A stretch of DNA of 64,000 bases from Nostoc desertorum CM1-VF14 (GCA_019359245.1 JAHHHR010000004.1:124001-188000); one strand, 5' to 3'; positions 36,081 through 45,920 are shown, numbered from the stretch's first letter. Translations and numbers: made by a program. Notes: generated from the letters alone by a model not told the origin.

Positions 36081-38432
36081 CTATGCCCCATTTGCCAAAG
36101 TGCTGTAGCAGAAAGAGCTATCTGCAAAGATAAATTTCTCAAAGCCCCTTGTAGACAAGCTAATGGGGTTTTCATTGTTGTTGAAAGTGATGTTGGCACT
36201 TTTGAGGATATTGCTAGAAATAACACCAGATACGATCAGTTCAGAGCGATTGAAAGCTCTCAAATCGAGCGTGTCAAAACCGTCTTCGCCATCAACAGTA
36301 GCAGCACCGAAACCTCTGAAATAATCATCCCCAGTGCCCAGAGCAATCTTGATGCCGCCACCGATAGAAACTTTCTGTTGAACTCCATCTAGGATACTGG
36401 TGGCGATAATTTCGTCATTGCCATCGCCAGTCTTGATGATTCCTTGTCCATAAATGCCGTATGCAGTACCACCAATTGTTGCTGTAGCCTGTCCGGTAAG
36501 CTTGTCAGAACCATTGTCGGTATCAATCACTCCATCGTTGACGATGCCATAGGCGGTGGCGTTTGTTCCAGAACTGTTCCCATAACCCGTAATCGTGTCA
36601 TTGCGCCAACCTGTAGTGATAGTGCCGTCTTTAGTGTTCTGGATGCCGGTTCCAGCACCGACGTCGCCGATACCATCAGAAGTAAGGTTGCCGATGCCAC
36701 CAGTACCAGTTCCGATAATCGTGTCTTCTCCGTCTCCTGTATCCAATTTGCCACTGTTGGTGATGCCGATCCCAGTTCCGCCGTCGTTACGAGCTATCCC
36801 GCCGTTACCGCCAGTACCGATACCAGTGATTGTGTCTTCTCCGTCTCCTGCATTCAGACTGCCACTGTTAGCGATGCCTGCCCCAGCTGTTCCAGCTCCA
36901 CCGTTGCCATTATTATCGCCATTGCTGCCAGTTCCTGTACCGGCAATCGTATCTTTTCCGTCCCCTGCATTTAGAGTGCCACTGTTAGCGATACCTGTGC
37001 CAGTAACGCTGATGACGTCGAAGTAGATAAAGTTGGGGATGCCAGTAGTACCGATACCGGTGATTGTGTCTTCTCCGTTTCCTGCATTTAGAGTGCCACT
37101 GTTAGCAATGCCGATCCCACTACCTGTGCCGTTGCTGACGCCGCCGTTGATGTCGTTGCCTCCAGTACCAATGCCGGTGATCGTGTCTTCTCCGTCTCCT
37201 GCATTCAGACTGCCATTGATGCTGATGCCTGTGCCAGTACCACCCCTACCGTTGCCAACGCTACTACCGCCGTTGCCGCCCTTCCCTGTACCAGTGATCG
37301 TGTCTTTTGCATTCCCTGTATTCAAACTACCACTGTTGGCGATGCCAGTCCCAGTTCCGCCGTCACCACCTCCCGCATTGCCAGTGGTGCCGCCGTTACC
37401 ACCGATACCAGTACCTGTGATCGTGTCTTCTCTGTCTGCTGTATCCAGTTTGCCACTGTTGCTGATGCCGATACCATCTCCACCGGCACCGCCACCGTTG
37501 CGGCCATTGCTGCCGTTGCCACCCGTACCAGTACTGGCGATCGTGTCTTCTCCGTCCCCTGTATTAAAATTGCCACTGTTGCTGATGCCAGTCCCAGTTC
37601 CACCGGAGCCCCTATTACCAAAAATATAGCCGCCGTTGCCGCCGTTGCCTGTACCGACGATCCTATCTTTTCCGTCCCCTGCATTTAGAGTGCCACTGTT
37701 GGTGATGCCTGTCCCAGCTCCACTGACCCCGATTATGGCGCCCCCGTCGTCAGGATTTCCACCTCCGCTACTACCGCCATTGCCGCCAGTACCGATGCCA
37801 GTGATCGTGTCTTCTCCGTCCCCTACGTTGAGAGTGCTAGTGTTAGCAATACCAGTTCCAGCTCCACCGTCACCAGGAATCAGCATACTTTCGTTAGTTC
37901 TGCCACCGTTACCGCCCTGACCAGTGCCTGTAATATTGTCTTGCCCGTCGCCCGTATTCAAACTGCCAGTATTGGCGATGCCGATCGCACTACCACCAAT
38001 GCCGCCGTTGCCACCAATGCCGCCGTTGCCGCCATTACCTGTACCCGCGATCGCGTCGTTTCGGTTCTCTGTATTCAGACTGCCACTATTGGCGATACCG
38101 ATCGCACTACCACCATTGCCTCCAGGAGCGAGTTCAATGCCCTTGCCGCCGTTGCCACCCTGACCTGTACCTGCGATCGTGTCTTCTCCATCGCCTGCAT
38201 TCAGTTTGCCACCATTGGCAATGCCTGTCCCAGTACCGCCGTTACCGTTACCTTCGAGGTCGTTTATGCCTGTACCGATACCAGTAATCGTGTCTTTTTC
38301 TGAGCGCGTACAAATAAAACCTCCAGTTAAAATGTCAATGCCAATTGCCACAGATACATTTAACTGTTCTCCGATTAAAGTGTCAGAACCAGTGGTGCCA
38401 ATGAAATTTGGTGGAACTGTTAGTCTAGGCAT
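36081..38432 (-). CDS. Glycine-rich repeat protein with beta-roll-like units
   Basis: A 783-residue protein composed of about 16 imperfect repeats of 31-48 residues. A typical unit is GDGEDTITGTGTGGNGG, a variable glycine-rich spacer, then GTGIANSGSLNAGDGEDTI. The Asp-Gly-x-Asp spacing resembles RTX/hemolysin-type calcium-binding repeats (GGxGxDxL), but is distinct. A single 60-residue non-repeat C-terminus contains LGTGDDYFRGFG and DGFDTLDLRAF. There is no N-terminal signal peptide; export by a type I system would use a C-terminal signal (inference). The start ATG 38432 has AGAGGA eight bases upstream. Function unknown; cell-surface or extracellular role is plausible. Confidence 0.8.
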   Translation of the reverse strand: MPRLTVPPNFIGTTGSDTLIGEQLNVSVAIGIDILTGGFICTRSEKDTITGIGTGINDLEGNGNGGTGTGIANGGKLNAGDGEDTIAGTGQGGNGGKGIELAPGGNGGSAIGIANSGSLNTENRNDAIAGTGNGGNGGIGGNGGIGGSAIGIANTGSLNTGDGQDNITGTGQGGNGGRTNESMLIPGDGGAGTGIANTSTLNVGDGEDTITGIGTGGNGGSSGGGNPDDGGAIIGVSGAGTGITNSGTLNAGDGKDRIVGTGNGGNGGYIFGNRGSGGTGTGISNSGNFNTGDGEDTIASTGTGGNGSNGRNGGGAGGDGIGISNSGKLDTADREDTITGTGIGGNGGTTGNAGGGDGGTGTGIANSGSLNTGNAKDTITGTGKGGNGGSSVGNGRGGTGTGISINGSLNAGDGEDTITGIGTGGNDINGGVSNGTGSGIGIANSGTLNAGNGEDTITGIGTTGIPNFIYFDVISVTGTGIANSGTLNAGDGKDTIAGTGTGSNGDNNGNGGAGTAGAGIANSGSLNAGDGEDTITGIGTGGNGGIARNDGGTGIGITNSGKLDTGDGEDTIIGTGTGGIGNLTSDGIGDVGAGTGIQNTKDGTITTGWRNDTITGYGNSSGTNATAYGIVNDGVIDTDNGSDKLTGQATATIGGTAYGIYGQGIIKTGDGNDEIIATSILDGVQQKVSIGGGIKIALGTGDDYFRGFGAATVDGEDGFDTLDLRAFNRSELIVSGVISSNILKSANITFNNNENPISLSTRGFEKFIFADSSFCYSTLANGA

Positions 38433-38813
38433 AATCAAAATCCTCTGAATTAAGCTTAAATAGCTATATTTATGTAGGTGCGTAGGCGTAGTTCGCTACA
38501 GGCATCGCATCCTATAAATTGTTTCTGTGTTCAGAATAATGTCTCGTCTGACAGGCTGATAGCCATTTCTATAGCCTGAAAATTACTTCTACATTATTAC
38601 AAAAAATAAAATTTTATTACTTTTTGCTCAGTACAATTACTACTATCTTAAAATTTAATACAATTTGTCTTTAGACGTATTACGAATATTCTATTGAGTA
38701 AATCTATTTATTTAGTTAATCTTTAACATTTAGCCATGAACCATCGTAGAACTGCACCTACAGGGCAAGTAAATCGATAGAATAATGCTCTATACAATTG
38801 GTGCATTATTTTC
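38433..38813. other. Divergent gap with dispersed repeat
   Basis: The spacer between the repeat-protein gene and purL contains a GTGCGTAGGCGTAG repeat element at 38478-38508, related to those at 22773 and 43562. Otherwise it is AT-rich. No gene was found. The purL start region has no strong ribosome-binding site (ATTTTCATGACC). Confidence 0.45.
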
Positions 38814-41186
38814 ATGACCGCCACATCTCCTGCTTCCTTTTCTCCTCAAGAAATAGCTGCTGAAGGTCTTAAACCAGAAGAATACGCAGAAATTGTCCGT
38901 CGGTTAGGACGTCATCCCAACAAAGCTGAACTAGGAATGTTTGGGGTGATGTGGTCAGAACATTGCTGTTACAAAAATTCTCGACCTCTACTCAAACAAT
39001 TTCCTACTGAGGGGCCCCGCATCCTCGTGGGGCCTGGTGAAAATGCTGGTGTTGTAGATTTGGGCGACGGACTCCAACTGGCTTTTAAGATTGAATCCCA
39101 CAACCACCCATCAGCTGTAGAACCATTTCAAGGTGCAGCAACGGGAGTAGGCGGTATTCTCAGAGATATTTTTACAATGGGTGCGCGTCCCATTGCTCTA
39201 TTAAATTCCCTGCGCTTCGGTTCCCTAGAAGATGCCAAAACTCAAAGGCTGTTCCAAGGCGTAGTGGCAGGAATTTCACATTATGGTAATTGTGTGGGAG
39301 TACCCACCGTTGGCGGCGAAGTGTACTTTGACCCTGCTTATTCTGGTAATCCCCTGGTGAACGTTATGGCACTAGGGTTGATGGAAACATCAGAAATCGT
39401 CAAATCTGGAGCATCTGGCTTAGGCAACCCCGTGCTTTATGTTGGTTCTACTACCGGGCGCGATGGCATGGGAGGCGCAAGTTTTGCCAGTGCAGAATTA
39501 AGCGATCAGTCAATAGACGATCGCCCTGCCGTGCAAGTGGGCGATCCATTTTTGGAAAAGTCGTTAATTGAAGCTTGTCTGGAAGCTTTTAAGACAGGTG
39601 CAGTTGTCGCCGCCCAGGATATGGGAGCAGCCGGTATCACCTGTTCTACTTCAGAGATGGCAGCAAAAGGCGGTGTGGGAATTGAACTGGATTTAGATAA
39701 GATTCCCGTCAGAGAAAGGGGGATGGTTCCCTATGAATATCTGCTTTCGGAATCTCAAGAACGAATGCTGTTCGTTGCCCACAAGGGGCGTGAGCAGGAA
39801 TTAATCGACATTTTTCACCGTTGGGGACTTCAAGCTGTTGTCGCTGGTACTGTCATCGCTGAACCCATTGTGCGGATTCTCTTTGAGGGTGAAGTTGCAG
39901 CAGAAATTCCCGCCGAGGCTTTGGCGGAGAATACCCCACTATATAACCGGGAATTATTGACAGAACCGCCAGAATATGCAATTAAAGCTTGGGGATGGAC
40001 ACCTGATTCTTTACCTCCTTGCACAACTGCTGGAATAGAACTCCAAGAAGGCGTGCAAAGTTGGAATGATATTCTGTTAACTTTGCTCGATACACCCACG
40101 ATCGCATCTAAAAACTGGGTATATCGTCAATATGACCATCAAGTACAAAATAATACAGTAATACTACCAGGTGGTGCAGATGCGGCTGTTATCCGTTTAC
40201 GTCCCCTTGAAGAAATCCCGAATCTAAAATCCCAAATCCCAAATCTAAAATCAGGAGTGGCAGCAACAGTAGATTGCAATCCTCGTTATGTTTATCTTGA
40301 CCCTTATGAGGGAGCTAAGGCAGTGGTAGCAGAAGCTGCACGCAATCTTAGCTGCGTGGGTGCAGAACCTCTGGCGGTAACGGATAACCTAAATTTTGGC
40401 TCTCCAGAAAAACCGATTGGTTACTGGCAATTAGCAGAAGCTTGTCGCGGTTTGGCAGAAGGTTGTCGAGAATTGGCAACACCTGTCACAGGCGGTAATG
40501 TCTCTTTGTACAATGAAACTCTTGATTCTCAAGGTATTCCACAACCCATTTATCCTACTCCTGTTGTGGGGATGGTGGGCTTGATTCCTGATATCACCAA
40601 AATTTGTGGTCAAGGTTGGCAAGCAGTCGGCGATGTGATTTATCTTCTCGGATTGCCTTTGGCATCCGAAATCAGTTTAGGAGCATCGGAGTATTTAGCC
40701 ACTATCCACGATACTGTTGCCGGAAAACCGCCACGGGTAGATTTTGACTTAGAACGCCGTGTCCAGAAAGTTTGTCGTGAAGGAATTCGTAATGGTTGGG
40801 TACGTTCAGCCCACGATTCTGCTGAGGGGGGAGTGGCGATCGCAATAGCAGAATGTTGCATTTCTGGCAATCTTGGTGCCGAAATCAATTTAGAAATAGC
40901 ACCAACACAGTTAAACCGCTTGGATGAGGTGTTGTTTGCCGAAGGTGGTGCCCGGATTTTTGTTTCTGTAGCATCAGAACAACAAGAAATTTGGGAATCA
41001 TATTTACAGGAACATCTGGGTCAAGAGTGGCAAAAACTGGGCACAGTTCGTAATTATGAGACGGGTTTGGGGGTTTTCACTACTGATAACCAAGCCTTAA
41101 TCAAAGTTAGGATCGAAGATATGAACGATCGCTATTTCCATGCGATCGCTAGGCGTCTCGCCATCCATACCACTAACCCCAGTTAA
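38814..41186 (+). CDS. purL: Phosphoribosylformylglycinamidine synthase subunit PurL
   Basis: Synthetase subunit of the fourth step of purine synthesis (FGAM synthesis from FGAR, glutamine and ATP), working with PurS and PurQ. The 790-residue small-type PurL shows [23 protein letters not shown], the ATP/Mg segment [31 protein letters not shown] and [16 protein letters not shown] [11 protein letters not shown]. Residues 468-480 ([13 protein letters not shown]) come from a heptamer repeat and are not a family feature. It lies 192 bases upstream of purF, on the same strand. Confidence 0.97.
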   Translation: MTATSPASFSPQEIAAEGLKPEEYAEIVRRLGRHPNKAELGMFGVMWSEHCCYKNSRPLLKQFPTEGPRILVGPGENAGVVDLGDGLQLAFKIESHNHPSAVEPFQGAATGVGGILRDIFTMGARPIALLNSLRFGSLEDAKTQRLFQGVVAGISHYGNCVGVPTVGGEVYFDPAYSGNPLVNVMALGLMETSEIVKSGASGLGNPVLYVGSTTGRDGMGGASFASAELSDQSIDDRPAVQVGDPFLEKSLIEACLEAFKTGAVVAAQDMGAAGITCSTSEMAAKGGVGIELDLDKIPVRERGMVPYEYLLSESQERMLFVAHKGREQELIDIFHRWGLQAVVAGTVIAEPIVRILFEGEVAAEIPAEALAENTPLYNRELLTEPPEYAIKAWGWTPDSLPPCTTAGIELQEGVQSWNDILLTLLDTPTIASKNWVYRQYDHQVQNNTVILPGGADAAVIRLRPLEEIPNLKSQIPNLKSGVAATVDCNPRYVYLDPYEGAKAVVAEAARNLSCVGAEPLAVTDNLNFGSPEKPIGYWQLAEACRGLAEGCRELATPVTGGNVSLYNETLDSQGIPQPIYPTPVVGMVGLIPDITKICGQGWQAVGDVIYLLGLPLASEISLGASEYLATIHDTVAGKPPRVDFDLERRVQKVCREGIRNGWVRSAHDSAEGGVAIAIAECCISGNLGAEINLEIAPTQLNRLDEVLFAEGGARIFVSVASEQQEIWESYLQEHLGQEWQKLGTVRNYETGLGVFTTDNQALIKVRIEDMNDRYFHAIARRLAIHTTNPS
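40215..40253. repeat. In-frame heptamer repeat inside purL
   Basis: AATCCC/AAATCTAAAATCCC units fill 39 bases, encoding the direct repeat [13 protein letters not shown]. The same units occur outside genes at 28975-29043. The insertion is 13 codons and keeps the frame, in a linker between two PurL domains. Confidence 0.8.
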
Positions 41187-41378
41187 ACAAGTCAGGGGTT
41201 AGGAATAAACAGCATAATCCCTAACTCTTCACTTCTAAACTTCTAACTTTTTTAGTAGCGTCCTCGATCATAATTACGGTAATGTTTTAATAGATGGTTA
41301 AAGATTTATTAAGAAAGCTGCAACTATCTATAGACATAATCCCAGTGACTTGACCCCCCCACCAGGAGCAAAGCTAGC

Positions 41379-42878
41379 ATGATTTCGATTCATTCTGTCA
41401 CTTCGGATGAATACCCCGACCAGACCAACAACCCAATCAATAGTCATGAAGATCAGCCTGACAAGCCAGAAGAAGCTTGTGGTGTTTTTGGCATCTACGC
41501 ACCAGGAGAGAACGTTGCTAAACTGACCTACTTTGGATTGTATGCCCTCCAGCATCGGGGTCAAGAATCAGCTGGTATTGCCACCTTTGAGGGTACACAA
41601 GTTCACCTCCATAAAGATATGGGCTTGGTGTCTCAAGTCTTTAATGAATCCGTTTTGGATCAGTTGCCTGGTAGCCTTGCTGTTGGTCACACTCGTTATT
41701 CAACCACAGGTTCTAGCCGCAAAGTTAATGCCCAACCCGCAGTACTGGAAACTCGCTTAGGTTCATTAGCTCTTGCACACAATGGAAATTTAGTCAATAC
41801 AGTACAATTGCGTCAAGAGTTGCTTGAGAAAAAATGCAACTTAGTCACGACAACAGACTCAGAAATGATCGCTTTTGCGATTGCAGAAGCCATTAACGCT
41901 GGCGCAGATTGGCTAGAAGGTTCAATTCAGGCATTCCATCGTTGCCAAGGAGCCTTTAGTTTAGTTATTGGCACTCCTGACGGCGTTATGGGTGTTCGGG
42001 ACACTAACGGCATTCGCCCCTTAGTAATTGGCACTTTGGCTGGTAATCCAGTCCGTTACGTTTTGGCTTCCGAAACTTGTGGTTTAGACATCATTGGAGC
42101 CGAATACCTGCGAGACGTAGAACCAGGTGAATTAGTTTGGATTACTGAAGAAGGTTTAGCTTCCTATCATTGGAGCCAAAAGCCCCAAAGGAAACTGTGT
42201 ATCTTTGAAATGATTTACTTTGCTCGTCCTGATAGTGTCATGCACAACGAGAGTTTGTACAGCTATCGGATGCGGTTAGGACATCAACTAGCTAAAGAAT
42301 CCTTTGTAGATGCCGATATTGTCTTTGGTGTTCCTGATTCAGGTATCCCTGCTGCGATCGGATTTTCCCAAGCTTCTGGTGTAGCTTACGCCGAAGGACT
42401 GATTAAAAATCGCTATGTTGGACGAACTTTTATTCAGCCAACCCAAACCATGCGCGAGTCAGGTATTCGGATGAAACTCAACCCCCTCAAAGATGTGCTA
42501 GCGGGTAAACGAGTAATTATTGTTGATGACTCGATTGTACGGGGTACTACCAGCCGTAAATTGGTCAAAACTTTGCGTGAAGCGGGTGCGCTAGAAGTAC
42601 ACATGCGAATTTCTTCTCCGCCAGTAACTCATCCCTGCTTCTATGGCATCGATACTGATTCTCAGGATCAGTTAATTGCTGCTACCAAGTCAGTAGCGGA
42701 AATTGCCAAGCAACTGGAAGTAGACAGCCTCGCCTATCTTAGTTGGGAAGGAATGCTAGAAGCGACACGAGAAGACACCAATAGTTTTTGTTCTGCCTGC
42801 TTTACTGGAGATTATCCTGTAGCGATTCCTGAGCAAGTGAAGCGTTCTAAATTGAGTTTAGAAAAGGTAGTGGTGTAG
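41379..42878 (+). CDS. purF: Amidophosphoribosyltransferase
   Basis: First committed step of purine synthesis: PRPP plus glutamine to phosphoribosylamine. The 499-residue product has an N-terminal propeptide of about 33 residues before the catalytic cysteine in EEACGVFGIYAPG (Cys34), as in the Bacillus-type enzyme. Cysteines in THPCFYG and SFCSACFTGDYP are the expected [4Fe-4S] ligands. The PRPP loop is VIIVDDSIVRGTTSRK. AGGAGC lies upstream of the ATG. It follows purL, and the two probably share expression. Confidence 0.97.
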   Translation: MISIHSVTSDEYPDQTNNPINSHEDQPDKPEEACGVFGIYAPGENVAKLTYFGLYALQHRGQESAGIATFEGTQVHLHKDMGLVSQVFNESVLDQLPGSLAVGHTRYSTTGSSRKVNAQPAVLETRLGSLALAHNGNLVNTVQLRQELLEKKCNLVTTTDSEMIAFAIAEAINAGADWLEGSIQAFHRCQGAFSLVIGTPDGVMGVRDTNGIRPLVIGTLAGNPVRYVLASETCGLDIIGAEYLRDVEPGELVWITEEGLASYHWSQKPQRKLCIFEMIYFARPDSVMHNESLYSYRMRLGHQLAKESFVDADIVFGVPDSGIPAAIGFSQASGVAYAEGLIKNRYVGRTFIQPTQTMRESGIRMKLNPLKDVLAGKRVIIVDDSIVRGTTSRKLVKTLREAGALEVHMRISSPPVTHPCFYGIDTDSQDQLIAATKSVAEIAKQLEVDSLAYLSWEGMLEATREDTNSFCSACFTGDYPVAIPEQVKRSKLSLEKVVV

Positions 42879-42892
42879 AGGCTACTGGCATT

Positions 42893-42965
42893 AGGGAGAT
42901 GAGGGAGTAGGAAGAGCAAGGGGTGAGTAATAACTCTTAACTGCTAACTCCTAACTCCCAACTAA
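42893..42965. repeat. GGAGTAGG/AACTCCT heptamer patch
   Basis: GAGGGAGTAGGAAG followed by TAACTCTTAACTGCTAACTCCTAACTCCC, a complementary pair of repeat arrays that could fold as a hairpin after purF. Confidence 0.55.
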
Positions 42966-43018
42966 TGCCCCTTTTTCACTCAGGTTAAAATAGCTAAATC
43001 CCCTAACAAAGATGGTTT

Positions 43019-43606
43019 ATGAACCAGCCAATATCTGAGAGAGTGCGCTGGACTACCGCCGATTTAGAGTTGTTTCCAGATAACGGGAACCGCTATGAAA
43101 TTATTGACGGAGAATTGTTTGTGACCAGAGCGCCTCACTGGAACCATCAAAAAGTTTGTGCCAGAATTATTGCTCCATTGGATACTTGGTCACAAGCTAC
43201 CTCGTTGGGACAAGTCGTACCTGCTCCAGGAATCATTTTTGGAGATAATGATAATGTGATTCCTGATGTTGTCTGGGCTAGTAATGAGAGATTGCCCCTG
43301 CTTTTGGACGAGGCGGGGCATTTGACTGGTGCGCCAGAACTGATAGTAGAGGTTCTATCTGCTGGTATTGAAAATGAAAAGCGAGATAGGGAACTTAAAC
43401 TAAAGCTTTACTCAGCAAGAGGTGTCAGAGAATATTGGATTGTAGATTGGCGTAAGCAACAGGTGGAAGTTTATCGACGTGAACAAGCGAGTTTAAAGTT
43501 AGTTGGTACGTTGTTCAATGGTGATGAGTTGAACTCACCCATATTGCCTGATTTTAATTGTGCGATGTCTACGACGGGCTACGCCTACGCATCCTTATTT
43601 ACTTAA
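43019..43606 (+). CDS. Uma2 family (DUF820) endonuclease-like protein
   Basis: A 195-residue protein of the very abundant cyanobacterial Uma2/DUF820 family, PD-(D/E)XK fold. Seen: the start TTADLELFPDNGNRYEIIDGELFV, VIPDVVWAS, LTGAPELIVEVLSAG with the active-site acids, and KLKLYSARGVREYWIVDW with lysine. The natural end would be about LPDFNC-SLF; here ten residues (AMSTTGYAYA) encoded by a dispersed repeat precede SLFT. Function is unproven in vivo; the family is linked to mobile elements by fold only. Confidence 0.85.
   Translation: MNQPISERVRWTTADLELFPDNGNRYEIIDGELFVTRAPHWNHQKVCARIIAPLDTWSQATSLGQVVPAPGIIFGDNDNVIPDVVWASNERLPLLLDEAGHLTGAPELIVEVLSAGIENEKRDRELKLKLYSARGVREYWIVDWRKQQVEVYRREQASLKLVGTLFNGDELNSPILPDFNCAMSTTGYAYASLFT
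43562..43596. repeat. Dispersed repeat forming the Uma2 gene end
   Basis: The reverse complement matches the elements at 22773-22803 (27 of 31) and 38478-38508. Here it is read as protein and contributes about ten residues in frame just before the stop. Confidence 0.7.
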
Positions 43607-43684
43607 TCCAAGTTTGCATAATTGCCGTAACTTTTTACTATTAGCAATTTTTAATAAATAGTGACGCACACAGGTGAAAGCGCA

Positions 43685-43966
43685 ATGTCTCAGGAGTATT
43701 CAATTGAGCAAGTTCCTAAGAATCTGGATAAAATTTTTCAGGGAATTGAACAAGGCGAATCGGTACAAATTACGCAACAGGGGCAGCAAGTTGCTGTGAT
43801 TCTACCTGCGGCTGAATATCAGCGTTTGTTGCATGGAAAGCCGGGTTTTTGGGAATCTGTAGAGCGATTTCGTCAAGAAATTATGGAAGAAGGAACCGAG
43901 ATTGATCCCGATGAAGTTTGGAAAGATGTACGCGACAAGTCTCCTGGACGAGAGATCATCTTGTGA
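43685..43966 (+). CDS. Phd/YefM-type antitoxin
   Basis: A 93-residue antitoxin: MSQEYSIEQVPKNLDKIFQGIEQGESVQITQQGQQVAVILPAAEYQRLL is the Phd/YefM DNA-binding fold, and the acidic tail (EEGTEIDPDEVW) binds the toxin. The ATG at 43685 gives the family N-terminus; an earlier ATG (43661) is less likely. Its TGA overlaps the toxin GTG (GTGA, 4 bases), so toxin translation is coupled to it. A second, unrelated PIN pair lies at 17421-18001. Confidence 0.85.
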   Translation: MSQEYSIEQVPKNLDKIFQGIEQGESVQITQQGQQVAVILPAAEYQRLLHGKPGFWESVERFRQEIMEEGTEIDPDEVWKDVRDKSPGREIIL

Positions 43967-44379
43967 GCCGCTTTTTACTGGATACTAACGTCATCTCTGA
44001 GCCATTAAGACCACAACCGAATCCAGCAGTTATCCAAAGGTTGCAACAGTATCAAGGGGAATTTGCTATTGCTTCTGTTACTTGGCATGAATTGCTATTT
44101 GGTTGCTATCGTCTGTCCGCTTCTAAAAGGCGAGAGAGAATTGAGCAGTATCTCTTGCATATAATCCAACCAAATATTTCTATCCTGCCCTATGATAATG
44201 TGGGAGCCGAATGGTTTGCTTTAGAAAGAGCGCGACTGGTAACTATAGGAAAAACTCCCGCGTATCCAGATGGACAGATTGCAGCGATCGCAAAAGTAAA
44301 TAGTCTGATTTTGGTAACAAATAATGTTTCAGACTATGCCGATTTTCAAGAACTTCAACTAGAGAATTGGTTTTGTTAG
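43963..44379 (+). CDS. PIN-domain toxin, VapC/FitB-like
   Basis: A 138-residue PIN ribonuclease. Metal-binding acids: SRFLLDTNVISE (Asp and Glu), SVTWHELLFG, TPAYPDGQIAAIA and TNNVSDY. The start GTG at 43963 overlaps the antitoxin TGA. The upstream frame extension (in another antitoxin frame) is not coding. FitB/VapC proteins cut tRNA or mRNA; the target here is unknown. The pair lies between the purine genes and an ABC permease, and its upstream Uma2 neighbour is also an accessory type. Confidence 0.87.
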   Translation: MSRFLLDTNVISEPLRPQPNPAVIQRLQQYQGEFAIASVTWHELLFGCYRLSASKRRERIEQYLLHIIQPNISILPYDNVGAEWFALERARLVTIGKTPAYPDGQIAAIAKVNSLILVTNNVSDYADFQELQLENWFC

Positions 44380-44449
44380 TTGAGTAGGTTACTTTTTTCA
44401 AGATGGCAAAACTACTTTTAATTGCAGAGCGATGTCTAAGTAGTGGAGC

Positions 44450-44731
44450 TTAACTATGCTGTAAAAACTCGACCTTGGGCAATAACGGGTCAGTCACAAT
44501 ACCCACACCGCTAAAACCCCAACGTTTGAGCAAGTTTCCTAACTGTGTACGCGGAATAGATTCCACAGAAAAGCGATTTGCCACTTCTGCTGCGTGGGTG
44601 TTGAGATAGCTTAAGGCATCAAAGTTTTCCTGGAAGAGCAATAAATAACCTGATGTTTCGCTGTCAGGACGAGCTATGAGATAATTCCCGTCAGTTTTTG
44701 AGCGTACCAAGTAATAGACTTCGGACAGCAT
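44450..44731 (-). CDS. Conserved small cyanobacterial protein
   Basis: A 93-residue protein starting MLSEVYYLVRSKTDGNYLIARP, with LLLFQENFDALSYLNTHA and RTQLGNLLKRWGFSGVGIV. No family name is recognised; it looks like an SseB-type or nucleotide-binding mini-domain. There is no signal peptide or membrane segment. It follows the ABC permease gene on the same strand across a heptamer patch (AATGACA/AATGACT at about 44764-44793). Confidence 0.6.
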   Translation of the reverse strand: MLSEVYYLVRSKTDGNYLIARPDSETSGYLLLFQENFDALSYLNTHAAEVANRFSVESIPRTQLGNLLKRWGFSGVGIVTDPLLPKVEFLQHS

Positions 44732-44789
44732 GGAGATGGGGATGGGGAGAGTGGGGTTAAACCAATGACAAATGACAAATGACTAATGA

Positions 44790-45836
44790 CTAATTGAGAT
44801 TTTCTAAGCGAATGCGTGGATCGGCGGCTTTTAACATTAAATCGGCGATTAAATTACCAGCAATGAGCAAGACTGCACCCATTACCAAGCTTGCCATCAA
44901 CAAATATAAATCTTGAGCTTGTAAAGCCTGTAACGTTAACCTTCCTAAACCAGGCCAGTTGAAGAAAAACTCGGCAATGAAAGCACCGTTTAATAAACCA
45001 GCCAATTCAAAACCCAATAAGGTAATCAAGGGATTTATCGCATTGCGGAGTGCATGAACGTAAATGACGCGGTTTTCTGGCAGTCCTTTAGCACGAGCCG
45101 TTTGGATGTAATCTTGACGCAAAACATCCAATAATTCGCCGCGAGTGATGCGTTGTAAACCAGCAAAACTAGTAATTGAGAGGGCGATTGTAGGTAAAAT
45201 CATGTGCCAGCCGATATCTAAGATTCTGCCAAACCACGTTAGTTCCGAGTGATTAATGCTAGTCATGCTACCCACTGGGAAGAAGGGCGAGGTGATTTGG
45301 GCGAAAACCAGCAGCGCTAAGGCAGTTATGAAACTGGGAAAGCCTTGTCCAGCATAGCTAATTACCTGTAAAACCCGGTCTGATAGCTTATTTTGGTTAA
45401 CAGCAGCAAAGATTCCCAAAGGGATAGCGATCGCCCATGTGACAATTAAAGATGCGATCGCTAATAGCAAAGTCGCTGGTACTCGTTCCCACAACAGCGA
45501 TGCTACTGAACGTTGATAAATAAAACTCGTGCCAAAATCCCCTTTTGTCAAGATTCGCCATAGCCACAGCCCAAATTGTTCTGGCCAAGACTTATCCAAA
45601 CCAAACTGCCGCTTGATTTCTTCAATTCTTTCTGGCGATATCTTCGGGTTTTGCCGCAGCGTATCTACATAATCCCCTGGAGCAAGTTGAATAATGAAAA
45701 ACGATAACGCTGACGCCAAGAACAAAGTAAGTAGTGCCTGCAATACCCGCTTTCCCACATAAACAAAGGTTTCACTCGTGACTAGCGTTATGAGCCAATC
45801 CCGACCTGTCTCCAATGAAATTCTCGTAGATGTCAT
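44790..45836 (-). CDS. ABC transporter permease, peptide/nickel (DppB) type
   Basis: A 348-residue inner-membrane permease with six predicted helices; it starts with a 35-residue N-terminal extension before FVYVGKRVLQALLTLFLASALSFFII. The large periplasmic loop holds PGDYVDTLRQNPKISPERIEEIKRQFGLDKS, typical of DppB/OppB. The EAA motif is LPENRVIYVHALRNAINPLITL. Neither the second permease, nor ATPases, nor the binding protein are adjacent; the genes must be elsewhere, which is common in cyanobacteria. The substrate is therefore open: oligopeptide, dipeptide or nickel. Confidence 0.88.
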   Translation of the reverse strand: MTSTRISLETGRDWLITLVTSETFVYVGKRVLQALLTLFLASALSFFIIQLAPGDYVDTLRQNPKISPERIEEIKRQFGLDKSWPEQFGLWLWRILTKGDFGTSFIYQRSVASLLWERVPATLLLAIASLIVTWAIAIPLGIFAAVNQNKLSDRVLQVISYAGQGFPSFITALALLVFAQITSPFFPVGSMTSINHSELTWFGRILDIGWHMILPTIALSITSFAGLQRITRGELLDVLRQDYIQTARAKGLPENRVIYVHALRNAINPLITLLGFELAGLLNGAFIAEFFFNWPGLGRLTLQALQAQDLYLLMASLVMGAVLLIAGNLIADLMLKAADPRIRLENLN

Positions 45837-45837
45837 T

Positions 45838-45920
45838 TTTCCTTTGTCCTTTGTCCTTTGTCATTTGTCATTTGTCATTTGTCATCTGTCCTTTGCTAAT
45901 GACCAATGACAAATAACTAA
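45838..45920. repeat. TTTGTCC/TTTGTCA heptamer array
   Basis: At least eight TTTGTCC, TTTGTCA and CTTTGTC units in a row from about 45839, then complementary GACCAATGACAAATAAC near 45900. The array separates the apt and ABC permease genes, on the same strand, and can form a long hairpin. Confidence 0.75.

Noticed and set aside
36444..38448. Long plus-strand open frames, rich in Pro, Val and Ser, opposite the glycine-rich repeat gene
   Set aside because: They are mirror images of the repetitive GDGEDTITG coding sequence on the minus strand. The composition is fully explained by the reverse complement of Gly/Thr codons, and no start signals or families fit.
45838..45920. CRISPR-like array
   Set aside because: The units are 7 bases without unique spacers; they are simple heptamer repeats of the Nostoc type.
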